Below are positions 1 through 7,650 of a DNA stretch of 41,772 bases, piece after piece. Numbering within the stretch: the first letter of the stretch is position 1; each line of letters begins with the position of its first letter. A model generated the notes under the pieces. The model saw only the letters and a list, made by a program, of their open reading frames with translations, did no database searches and was not told where the DNA came from. The DNA comes from Halalkalibacter alkaliphilus (GTDB taxonomy: Bacteria > Bacillota > Bacilli > Bacillales > Bacillaceae_D). The stretch lies in the NCBI RefSeq assembly GCF_023555415.1, contig NZ_JAKRYL010000030.1:1-41772 (forward strand), given 5' to 3'. The position numbers and the translations under genes were made by a program.

Positions 1-114
1 ACATAGTCAAATGACGATGCTTTTTAAAGAAGGAAGACATTTTCCTCTACTCGTATCTCTAAGACGTTTAATGCGTCAATGTTACTCGTAGCGTTTCAAC
101 GATATATTGCTCGT

Positions 115-128
115 TGCTCCACCCCGCG
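115..128 (-). pseudogene. 5' stump of an initiator tRNA-Met gene
   Basis: On the minus strand these 14 bases read CGCGGGGTGGAGCA. From memory this equals the first 14 nt of the Bacillus initiator tRNA-Met (acceptor strand and start of the D arm). The rest of the tRNA is missing. The stump lies about 20 nt downstream of tRNA-Ser, where B. subtilis trnB-type clusters carry tRNA-fMet after Ser(UGA). Inference: a deletion or rearrangement removed the end of a longer tRNA cluster. Confidence 0.5.
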
Positions 129-147
129 TCGATACATTTACTATACA

Positions 148-240
148 TGGCGGAGGAAGAGGGATTCGAACCCCCGCGCGGTTTAACCCGCCTGTCGGTT
201 TTCAAGACCGATCCCTTCAGCCGGACTTGGGTATTCCTCC
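148..240 (-). tRNA. tRNA-Ser (anticodon TGA)
   Basis: The minus strand folds as a class II tRNA with a long variable arm. It starts GGAGGAATACCC, has the anticodon loop CTTGAAA (anticodon TGA), a T-loop GGTTCGAATCC and a 3' end matching the acceptor stem. CCA is genome-encoded at 148-150. It is the third gene of a co-oriented cluster with tRNA-Ala and a CAT tRNA, an order like part of the B. subtilis trnB cluster. Confidence 0.95.
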
Positions 241-254
241 GCAATAGTATCACA

Positions 255-328
255 TGGACCCTGTAGGACTCGAACCTACGACCGATCGGTTATGAGCCGA
301 CTGCTCTAACCAACTGAGCTAAAGGTCC
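255..328 (-). tRNA. tRNA with CAT anticodon (Ile2 or elongator Met)
   Basis: The minus strand gives a 74-nt class I tRNA starting GGACCTTTAGCTCAG, with anticodon loop CTCATAA (CAT) and discriminator A. No CCA is encoded. The GGACCTT acceptor stem resembles the Bacillus tRNA-Ile2 whose CAU anticodon is modified to lysidine by TilS, rather than the GGCGG-type elongator Met. It is not an initiator, because it lacks the CGCGGGG start. Ile2 versus Met cannot be settled by anticodon alone. Confidence 0.92.
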
Positions 329-333
329 AAGGT

Positions 334-409
334 TGGTGGAGCCTAGCGGGATCGAACCGCTGACCTCCTGCGTGCAAGGCAGGCGCTCTCCCAGCTGAGC
401 TAAGGCCCC
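334..409 (-). tRNA. tRNA-Ala (anticodon TGC)
   Basis: The minus strand gives a 76-nt class I tRNA starting GGGGCCTTAGCTCAGC, with anticodon loop CTTGCAC (TGC), T-loop GGTTCGATCCC and encoded CCA at 334-336. It is the first gene of the tRNA cluster, about 12 nt downstream of the expected start site of the promoter at 428-456. Confidence 0.95.
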
Positions 410-427
410 AATCACTTAACAATTAAG

Positions 428-456
428 ACTATATCACAAATTTATATTCCGCGCAA
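428..456 (-). promoter_or_regulatory. sigma-A-like promoter of the tRNA cluster
   Basis: Minus strand: -35 TTGCGC (451-456), 17-bp spacer, -10 TATAGT (428-433). Transcription would start near 421, just before tRNA-Ala. The cluster therefore need not rely on rRNA read-through. The stretch from 457 to 830 is AT-rich and I see no gene or strong hairpin in it. Confidence 0.6.
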
Positions 457-830
457 GTATTTTACGTAAAAATTTTAAATCGAATGTCGAACAACAACAG
501 TCATTTTAAAATCTTTCAAAATATCCAACCCTTGCAGCCAAATCATCTCAACGACATCATCGTAGCGACAAGAAATAATATACCATGACTTATGATTCTA
601 CGCAACATATATTTCAAAATTTATTTTGCGACTAGGTTTATTAATTTACCACAAAAAATTTGTAATCACAACATTTTCAAGTCAAAAAAACACCAACATT
701 ACGTTTTTTCAAAGATAACAATAAACAATTATTAAATCCCCCACTTAATATATAGAAGAAAAAAGTCTATTTGACGTTGAAGTTCTAATTATTTTATTTA
801 AGTTATCTTTAATATATATGATGTTGTTAA

Positions 831-1205
831 TCACTTTGACCTTTTATTAACCATATCCCTAATGTCCTCAATAACAAAGCCGGGCTTTTTAAGAAAATTT
901 TCTACTCCAAGTCTCTGAGTGGCTTTTTCCATTTCAATGTTTCCATTGCTAATAATGCAAACAAATTTTGACAACACTTCTTCTCTATCTTCACTAAGAA
1001 TTAAATCTATAAACATCTCCAATTGATATTCTAAATCGATTTCACAAAAAAACACATCTGGCTGAATATCGTGATATGTAGATATTACAAAATTCGGATT
1101 TTCAAGAGTATAAACATTTTTATACCCCTCTTCAGAAAGGATAGCTTCTATTAATACATTTAAAGTTTGATACTCTTGAAATACAAGTATTTTTTTTGCT
1201 TTCAT
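831..1205 (-). CDS. Stand-alone degenerate receiver (pseudo-REC) protein
   Basis: The 124-residue protein has the alpha/beta layout of a response-regulator receiver domain with no output domain. Key positions are altered. The acidic pair after beta-1 is replaced (ILVFQE instead of the usual IVDD pattern). The phospho-acceptor Asp of beta-3 appears as Glu55 (PDVFFCEID). The beta-5 Lys is kept in FLKKP (Lys107), and a Ser (CIISN) sits at the switch position. Normal phosphotransfer is therefore unlikely, and Glu55 could mimic the phosphorylated state (inference). An AGGTGG site precedes the ATG. It lies downstream of the LytTR regulator on the same strand, separated by about 200 nt, next to a divergent hybrid kinase, so a role as protein-protein partner in that system is plausible. 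Family membership rests on fold pattern only. Confidence 0.7.
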   Translation of the reverse strand: MKAKKILVFQEYQTLNVLIEAILSEEGYKNVYTLENPNFVISTYHDIQPDVFFCEIDLEYQLEMFIDLILSEDREEVLSKFVCIISNGNIEMEKATQRLGVENFLKKPGFVIEDIRDMVNKRSK

Positions 1206-1410
1206 CTCGATTAACCACCTATTATTTTTTCCGTATTATACAGGTAACAAGTTTATCGAAACGTTGCAGTGAATGTCTATTGTAGCCAATACCCTTCTAA
1301 GCTTCTTTTCTCCCCTCTCAAGACAAAGTTACTCCTATCCAACCTCTATTATTTCCTTTTCAGTACAAATTAAAGGACAGCTTACTTGCAGGCCTTTATA
1401 ACTACAAAGC

Positions 1411-2154
1411 CTATTGAATAAGCTTTTGTACTTCACTTATTTTCAATTTTGATATATGAGCAGATTGATGATAATTAGCAAAGTGGGCTATATAGGTCTT
1501 ACCATACGTCTCAATACTAAGAACATGGTTAAGGTTAACAAGATATGAACGATGGGTACGGTAGAAGGAAGATTGATTTAAATCTTTTTCAATGGAGTCT
1601 AAAGACTCACTCGTCTCATAAACACCATTTTTAGTATGTATAGTCGTTTGTTTCCCTGTCTTCTCAATAAAGAAAATTAATTCTATAGGAAGATAAAAGG
1701 TTGCACGACCTTTCTTTATAATAAGCTTATTCGTATCTAGAGAGTGATTGACAGGAATATTCGTCCGCTCTTCTTCCAGAGTAATGAAATTAACTGCTTT
1801 CTGAAGAGCTTCATATAATCTCTGCTGAGAAATAGGCTTAACGATATAATCAACGGCAGATACAGCAAATGCCTCTACTGCATATTCCTCATATCCTGTT
1901 ATAAAAATGACTTTAAGATTAGGCTTGTTTTGTTTACAAAGTTTAGTTGCTTCCATACCATTTAACCTTGGCATGTTTATATCAACAAGAACAATATCTA
2001 CCGTATGTTCTCGGTCCAAAATAAAATCTAGTAATTCTTGACCGTTCTGTCCTTCATAGACAACTTCCATATTGGGCAAGTAGCTAATAAATCGATTGAT
2101 GATCTCTCTAGAATCTTTATGATCCTCAACAATTGCTATTTTATATGTCCTCAT
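1411..2154 (-). CDS. LytTR-family response regulator
   Basis: A 247-residue two-domain regulator. Residues 1-125 are a receiver with the acidic pair (IVEDH), acceptor Asp in VLVDINMP, switch Thr in FITGY and Lys in YIVKP, all intact. Residues about 145-247 are a LytTR DNA-binding domain (FYLPIELIFFIE, FYRTHRSYLVNL). I start it at ATG 2154, preceded by AAAGAGGT. An in-frame TTG at 2169 lacks a suitable site. LytTR regulators usually pair with a LytS-type kinase, but here the neighbour is a divergent cytoplasmic MEDS hybrid kinase starting 213 bp away. That kinase is the best candidate partner. Targets are unknown. Confidence 0.9.
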   Translation of the reverse strand: MRTYKIAIVEDHKDSREIINRFISYLPNMEVVYEGQNGQELLDFILDREHTVDIVLVDINMPRLNGMEATKLCKQNKPNLKVIFITGYEEYAVEAFAVSAVDYIVKPISQQRLYEALQKAVNFITLEEERTNIPVNHSLDTNKLIIKKGRATFYLPIELIFFIEKTGKQTTIHTKNGVYETSESLDSIEKDLNQSSFYRTHRSYLVNLNHVLSIETYGKTYIAHFANYHQSAHISKLKISEVQKLIQ

Positions 2155-2367
2155 AATGACCTCTTTCAACTTACCTTATTTTTAAATATTGTAAATGTCA
2201 CCGCTACCATAATTTAATGACGAATAGTTATAACAAAACATCTAGTAAATTTATCCAACTCATGAATCTTCATTTACAAATTATCGATTTTCCTATTTTA
2301 TATGTTATAGGAACAATGACTGCTATGGAACTAGAAAAGACTGGTATCTACGGAGGATGACTTATTT

Positions 2368-4239
2368 ATGAAGCGTACTGAACTTACATCTGTTGACTTA
2401 ACTGAACCTTTCACTTTAAAAGAACTCACAAATAGTAGCATGATAGAAAGCGGCGCACATATCCTATATATGTTTAATGATCATTTATTATATACACAGA
2501 ACGCCACCTCCTACATTATGGAGGGCCTCAATAAAGGGCACCGAATCGTTCTATTTGAAGATCAAACGTTTTTCGATCAAATCAACAATAATCTGTTACT
2601 AGAAGGATATTCAGAAGACGCTCTAAAACAAATCACATACATTTGTCATTCTAAACACTATTCAACGAACAATCAATTTCAAGCTGATCACTGCTATGAG
2701 AACCTTGTTAAGCTGTTAAAACCTGCAGTCGAACAACATCGAACGACACGGATCTGGGGACAAGTGTTAGCGCAAAACGCTCTCGTTTCTGAATTGAGAA
2801 AGTACGAATGCTCCTGTGATGAATTTTTAAATAGTGAAAAGGTTATATCCGTTTGTGCGTATAATGCGCTCGAAACTCCTTCCTATATACAAAATGAAAT
2901 GCTAAAAGTACACGGATATTTTATGGTCGATGAAAAAATTGAGAAATCTCCTTTTTACAATAAGAAGTATGTAGTAAATATCTCTCCTACCGAACAATTA
3001 AAGCTAAAAAAGATCGAAATGGAAAACCAAGAATTAAAGAGAAGAAATCATCAATTAGTGAAAGAGAAAGCTAGTCAAAAGGAAAGGGAGCAAGACCTTC
3101 GCATAGCAAAAAGAAATGCAGAAAAAGCAAATGCAATGAAAACGACTTTTCTATCACAAATGAGTCATGACTTGCGGACACCGCTGAATATCATTCAAGG
3201 CTACTCACAAATATCACTTTTAGAGACGAACGATCCGCGTATTCAGTCAAATATCCAAAAAATATACGATGCATCTAATAATTTATTAAAGTTAATTGAA
3301 GAAATCCTTGATTTTTCTGCCATTGAGGCTGGAAAAGTAAGCATCAACAAAGAATGCATTCATGCAAGAAGCTTTATCGATCAATGCATCAAATCTATTT
3401 TCGATATCACCCATTCGAATCAAATCATAAAAGTAGACGATATCGACGACCAGATGTACATCGAAGCCGATCGTCTACGATTAACCCAAGTACTAACTAA
3501 TTTGATTACGAATGCGGTCAAATATACGCAATCAAATGGTCACATATCTATATCTTTAGATCATGATCACGTTAAAGATCAAGTAATTATTAATGTAGAG
3601 GATACAGGGATTGGCATTCCTAGTAATGAGCTTACCCTTATTTTTGAGCCTTTTTATCGAAGCAAACGGACGATGAGCAAATGGAAAGGAACAGGAATTG
3701 GACTTGCTATTGTCGCGCAGCTTACGACGAAAATGGATGGTACGTACGGTGTCAGAAGTAAAGAAGGAATCGGTTCAAGCTTTTGGGTTTCATTTAAAGG
3801 GTTTGTTGCAAAAAAAGAAACAACAGATATTTCTGAATCTCCTTTCGCCACAAACGCACTTCCAGCAACACCTAAAATGAAAATTCTTTATATTGAAGAT
3901 AACCTAGATAATGTTGACTTAATGTCGTCAATGTTACACATCATTACAGAAGTCGAACTTTACAGTGAAGCGACAGGTAAATCTGGGTATCATAAGGCAA
4001 TTGAGGTTCAGCCTGAATTAATCCTATTAGATCTCCACTTACCAGATATGAATGGACTAGAGGTGTTAGACAATTTAAAATGCCACCCACTGACAAAATC
4101 GATTCCTGTAATCGTTATAAGTGCTGAAGCGCTCGAGTCAACTATTGATCTATCGTTAGAGAAAGGCTGTCAAAGCTATTTAACGAAGCCTGTTCATTTA
4201 GAGAAGCTACGGGATTTGGTTTTGCGACATAATGGTTAA
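2368..4239 (+). CDS. MEDS-domain hybrid histidine kinase
   Basis: A 623-residue protein without membrane segments. Order: N-terminal MEDS-like sensory domain (about 28-195; HILYMFNDHLLY start, later VCAYNALETPSYIQ and VHGYFMVDE), a charged coiled coil (about 210-258), HisKA with phospho-acceptor His267 in SQMSHDLRTP, HATPase with N box (LITNAVKYT, about 378), G1 (DTGIGIP, about 412) and G2 (GTGIGLAI, about 441), then a C-terminal receiver (about 503-623) with acceptor Asp near 555 (LLDLHLPD) and Lys in YLTKP. All catalytic motifs look intact. MEDS domains are known from DcmR-type regulators and archaeal kinases, and their ligands are largely unknown. It is divergent from the LytTR regulator. 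An HPt protein is not visible nearby, so how the C-terminal receiver is used is unclear. GGAGG lies about 11 nt before the ATG. Confidence 0.9.
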   Translation: MKRTELTSVDLTEPFTLKELTNSSMIESGAHILYMFNDHLLYTQNATSYIMEGLNKGHRIVLFEDQTFFDQINNNLLLEGYSEDALKQITYICHSKHYSTNNQFQADHCYENLVKLLKPAVEQHRTTRIWGQVLAQNALVSELRKYECSCDEFLNSEKVISVCAYNALETPSYIQNEMLKVHGYFMVDEKIEKSPFYNKKYVVNISPTEQLKLKKIEMENQELKRRNHQLVKEKASQKEREQDLRIAKRNAEKANAMKTTFLSQMSHDLRTPLNIIQGYSQISLLETNDPRIQSNIQKIYDASNNLLKLIEEILDFSAIEAGKVSINKECIHARSFIDQCIKSIFDITHSNQIIKVDDIDDQMYIEADRLRLTQVLTNLITNAVKYTQSNGHISISLDHDHVKDQVIINVEDTGIGIPSNELTLIFEPFYRSKRTMSKWKGTGIGLAIVAQLTTKMDGTYGVRSKEGIGSSFWVSFKGFVAKKETTDISESPFATNALPATPKMKILYIEDNLDNVDLMSSMLHIITEVELYSEATGKSGYHKAIEVQPELILLDLHLPDMNGLEVLDNLKCHPLTKSIPVIVISAEALESTIDLSLEKGCQSYLTKPVHLEKLRDLVLRHNG

Positions 4240-4260
4240 GATAAACTAGTAAACTATAAA

Positions 4261-4293
4261 GGGTTGCCCAAGTTTAAGAACTTGCAAGCAACC
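4261..4293. terminator. Hairpin between convergent genes
   Basis: GGTTGC...GCAACC outer stem with an inner AAGTT/AACTT stem, lying between the ends of the hybrid kinase (+) and the LysM protein (-). There is no clear T-run on either side, so termination is likely but not certain. Confidence 0.45.
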
Positions 4294-4341
4294 TCCTTAA
4301 ACTAAGTTGACACCTAATCTTCCTTCACTTCCTATGTCACT

Positions 4342-6153
4342 TCACATCAAGAAGCTCAATGTCGAACCAATTTCATCTATATGCCCCTTATCCGCCCACA
4401 AAACAAAGTAATTGTAATATGCTCCTTCAATGTGTATCTTCATTGGATACTGGACAATCAAAGCAGCTTGGCCTCTCATCTCAGCGGGTTGATCGTCCGA
4501 TGGATATATAAAGCATGCTCCTTGATTTTGAATTTGTGTATGGATGATTCGAGGATCTGAACCATATGGGGCTAGTTGATGAAATGCTTCGCTTTGACAC
4601 ACTTGATGAATCGGTTCCTCTGAGAATAACGCGGAAACCTGGAAGAAACCATCTGGCCCTTCATATCGAACATCATCTACTCTTTGCCAATCGGCTGGGT
4701 ATTGAAAGTAAATCTTATAAACATTATTCATATATGTCTTTTTGGCAGAAGGAATAGGTGCAGGCGACCATTGGATCGATGCAATACTAGCTCCTTCTAC
4801 TAGCTTAATAGGGACAGGATGGAATACGTCGATAACCCACATTTCATTGGCCATCGCTTCGTTATAACATCCTGAAAGATAAACCACTTTCCTACCATCT
4901 TGAGACCAAGTAACAGGCGTAGCAAAACAATTAGAGATGGCTCTTGTTTGGTCCTCCTCCCCTCGCCTTCCCGATGTTCGCATAAGGGAAAAATAGCCAC
5001 GATCCTCAAATGCTGTTGCACTGTAGGCAATCGTTAATGAATCAGGAGACCATGACGGAAAATAATTTTTCGCAAGTGGCCCTCCCCTTATTTCATTTAC
5101 ATTGCCAGTTGTAAGGTCAACTGTAAAAATAATGGAGATACTAACTCCTGGTGTTGTATACAGTGCATGCATTCCATCAGGGGAAAGGCGAACATAATTG
5201 AGCCGGCCTCCCGTGTTTTCAGTAATTTGCCTTCTTTTTGTTCCATCCGTTCGCATTCGAAAAAGCTGACTGAATCCTTCTTGATCAGGTGCTTGAAAAA
5301 GTAACTCCACTCCGCTTGGAAACCACTGAGCATCAGTCACACCACTCTCATCTATTCTTTCTGCTTGATGATTAATCACATCGTACAAAACAATCTTATT
5401 CTGCTTTGTATAAACGATTTTTTGACTATCTGGTGACCAACTTAATAAAACACCAGTCTCAACCTGATCTATTTGAGCAATTCCTGCTCCGAGCAAATCT
5501 ACAACATAAATCACTCCACCTACTCCAACAAAAGCAATTTTCCGACTATCTGGTGACCAATAAGGTGTAGAAAATGTTGCCCCTATCCCGTTTGTAAGTT
5601 GTATACTCGCACCATCAAGTGGATTATATAACCACAAATCGAATTCTCCCCCACGATTCGTTACATAAGCAATCATTCCCCGATCTCCTGGAGACGCATA
5701 CGGAATGATCAACCTCATCCCTAGAAACAAATCATAACTCGGGAGTTGGTTCACTTGTCTTATTACTTCATAATTGATACGCTCTCCTGTAATTACGTTA
5801 AACCGCCTAGCAATATGAAATAGAGTATCCCCGGGTTGAACAACATAAAAGGGGTTACCAGGAGGAACTTTTATCAATTGACCGACTTGAATGTGATAAG
5901 GAGGAACAAGACGGTTCACTTCGATAATCACTTCTTGAGGAACACCGAAAAATTGCGCAATGGTAAAAACCGAATCCTCAGGCTTTACTCGAACGACATT
6001 CACCCCAGGAGGAACAGAAAGCTGCTGTCCCACATAAATCATATACGGCGGATTAATATTGTTTGCGGCAATCAGAGATATAACCGGAAGCTCCCACCGC
6101 ATAGCAATATTATACAGTGTATCCCCAGGACGAACCGTGTAAAAAACTTGCAT
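4342..6153 (-). CDS. Triple-LysM protein with beta-propeller and C-terminal domain
   Basis: A 603-residue protein. Three LysM repeats fill residues 1-150 (FYTVRPGDTLYNIA; VRVKPEDSVFTIA; FYVVQPGDTLFHIA), each ending in a VGQQL/VGQLI/LGMRL-type strand. Residues about 155-485 hold at least six TolB/PD40-type propeller blades, with repeated WSPDS motifs (YWSPDSRKIAF, SWSPDSQKIVY, SWSPDSLTIAY, TWSQDGRKVVY). A C-terminal domain of about 115 residues (YKIYFQYPADWQ) is of unknown role. There is no signal peptide or transmembrane segment: the LysM begins at residue 3. Known LysM proteins without export signals in spore-formers include spore coat and cortex-binding proteins, so a forespore or mother-cell location is a reasonable guess. 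GGAGGGGGT precedes the ATG. It is monocistronic. Confidence 0.85.
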   Translation of the reverse strand: MQVFYTVRPGDTLYNIAMRWELPVISLIAANNINPPYMIYVGQQLSVPPGVNVVRVKPEDSVFTIAQFFGVPQEVIIEVNRLVPPYHIQVGQLIKVPPGNPFYVVQPGDTLFHIARRFNVITGERINYEVIRQVNQLPSYDLFLGMRLIIPYASPGDRGMIAYVTNRGGEFDLWLYNPLDGASIQLTNGIGATFSTPYWSPDSRKIAFVGVGGVIYVVDLLGAGIAQIDQVETGVLLSWSPDSQKIVYTKQNKIVLYDVINHQAERIDESGVTDAQWFPSGVELLFQAPDQEGFSQLFRMRTDGTKRRQITENTGGRLNYVRLSPDGMHALYTTPGVSISIIFTVDLTTGNVNEIRGGPLAKNYFPSWSPDSLTIAYSATAFEDRGYFSLMRTSGRRGEEDQTRAISNCFATPVTWSQDGRKVVYLSGCYNEAMANEMWVIDVFHPVPIKLVEGASIASIQWSPAPIPSAKKTYMNNVYKIYFQYPADWQRVDDVRYEGPDGFFQVSALFSEEPIHQVCQSEAFHQLAPYGSDPRIIHTQIQNQGACFIYPSDDQPAEMRGQAALIVQYPMKIHIEGAYYNYFVLWADKGHIDEIGSTLSFLM

Positions 6154-6306
6154 TATTACCCCCTCCGAATCAAATACCCTTTTTCATAATTTACTCAAGG
6201 GAAAATAAGTTCAATTCATAGCTTTATGCCTATATGCTATTCCCCTGAGCAACCAAAGATTCGTCCAAAAGATAACAAGTGCAACTTTATTATGTAGCCC
6301 ACGACC

Positions 6307-6783
6307 TTAATCTTTTGAAAAAAACCACCTATAATAAAGTCTCGATACATAATATGTACATGACAAGCTAATAAAACTCCAATACCGATTCCAGTTTTTG
6401 TACTCTATTAGATCTGTATATTTCTCTGTGAAGGTTTCTATTAAGGTAATTACACCACTATAACTAAATACATAGATAGTTTTACTTATATAGCTTCTTT
6501 TTTCTGGATAATAGAGATTAAAAAGAATAGTTATTGCTGGATAAATAAAGAACTCAAAGGCAAAACTTGTTTTGTTTGATTTCTTAAAAAAAGTACGATA
6601 TGGATACTTAATTAACCCTTTCTCTACAACTAACAATCCAAAAAACCATGTCATGATCTGTTGAAATAAAAAGGACACATGAGCTTCCCTCATTTTATGA
6701 CGAGGAACATATCTAAATATGAGAAGCATTATAATAATGCATGATGCAGCAACTATTGAATCTTCTCTTTTTTTATTAAACAT
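6307..6783 (-). CDS. CBO0543-family membrane protein
   Basis: A 158-residue integral membrane protein with about five hydrophobic segments. I recognise the CBO0543 family by the pattern LFQQIMTWFFGLLVVEKGLIKYPYR followed by SFAFEFFIYPAI and LFNLYYPE, written here as separate pieces of one stretch. The family is widespread in Bacillales and Clostridia and has no assigned function. AAGGAGG lies 8 nt before the ATG. It stands alone between the LysM protein and a MarR regulator. Confidence 0.8.
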   Translation of the reverse strand: MFNKKREDSIVAASCIIIMLLIFRYVPRHKMREAHVSFLFQQIMTWFFGLLVVEKGLIKYPYRTFFKKSNKTSFAFEFFIYPAITILFNLYYPEKRSYISKTIYVFSYSGVITLIETFTEKYTDLIEYKNWNRYWSFISLSCTYYVSRLYYRWFFSKD

Positions 6784-6905
6784 CTTAAACTTCCTCCTTT
6801 ATGGGACATTACGAATGAAGCAACTCTAGAATTAATTTTTTTCTGATTAGTATCAATTTAGTTATATTATGACACGGATCGACAAAAGTATTTGCGATTG
6901 CAAAT

Positions 6906-6939
6906 AAAAAAAGTTGAGGAATTGTAGAACCCTCAACTT
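6906..6939 (-). terminator. Rho-independent terminator of the MarR gene
   Basis: Minus strand: AAGTTGAGG stem, 11-nt loop, CCTCAACTT, followed by a T-run. It lies 47 bp past the MarR stop codon. Confidence 0.8.
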
Positions 6940-6985
6940 AATCATTTATTATTTATCTCTAGACCTAAAACTAGATCTGACAGCA

Positions 6986-7489
6986 TTAGTTAAACTTAAT
7001 ATCAGATGATGATTTAACAACAAATTCACTGAATTGCTCTCCGACTAGTTCATTACTCATTAATGTTAAAACCTCCATTAGTTTAGATTGATCATCTTTT
7101 GAAATTTTATCGATAAGATGAACAATCTGTAAATCTGAGTTCGCAACATTATCATCTAGAAAGTTTTTAACAACTTTTCTTCCTTCTTCTGTTAAAGTAA
7201 CTTCTTTCGTTCGTGCATCATTTCCACTATTCACGACAACTAAACCTGATTCTTTTAATTTTATTAATTGCCTAAATATATTCGATATGTTGGTTTGAGC
7301 TAAATAGGTAAGATCTGACATTCTTAAGTTTGAATCAAAATATAAAATCCAAAGAATACGAAAACCAGGGAACGTCAAGTTTCTTTTTTCTACTTGTCTT
7401 CGTATGTCCTTTTCAATTTCAAAATTAAGCCCCCGTATCAGCGCAAATAGTGAATAACTATTTGCAAATTGTTCTTTCCATTTGTTCAT
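6986..7489 (-). CDS. MarR-family transcriptional regulator
   Basis: A 167-residue winged-helix protein. The core HTH lies at about 55-100 (LRMSDLTYLAQTNISNIFRQLIKL), followed by the beta-wing with the conserved DARTKEVTLTEEGRKVV segment, the hallmark of MarR proteins. GGGGGGAG precedes the ATG. No efflux pump or oxidative-stress gene is adjacent in operon. The downstream gene is separated by a terminator and the upstream DUF2254 gene by 161 bp. The regulated gene and ligand are unknown. Confidence 0.9.
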   Translation of the reverse strand: MNKWKEQFANSYSLFALIRGLNFEIEKDIRRQVEKRNLTFPGFRILWILYFDSNLRMSDLTYLAQTNISNIFRQLIKLKESGLVVVNSGNDARTKEVTLTEEGRKVVKNFLDDNVANSDLQIVHLIDKISKDDQSKLMEVLTLMSNELVGEQFSEFVVKSSSDIKFN

Positions 7490-7602
7490 CTATCTCCCCC
7501 CTACCAGAAACGACCATCCATAAAACGATCCAATAAATACAATTATTTCCAAAACACTTCATTTTAAACTCTTACTAGTATATAACGTGTTAGTATGAAA
7601 AG

Positions 7603-7631
7603 AAAAAACAGCCCAAAATGTATAGGCTATT
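7603..7631 (-). terminator. Terminator of the DUF2254 gene
   Basis: Minus strand: AATAGCC / GGCTGTT stem (one G-T pair) around an 11-nt loop, followed by TTTTTTC, just past the stop codon at 7651. Confidence 0.6.
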
Positions 7632-7650
7632 TTCACTATTCATATTGACC

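Noticed and set aside
68-253. 61-codon minus-strand frame
   Set aside because: It overlaps the complete tRNA-Ser gene and the tRNA stump, so it is chance.
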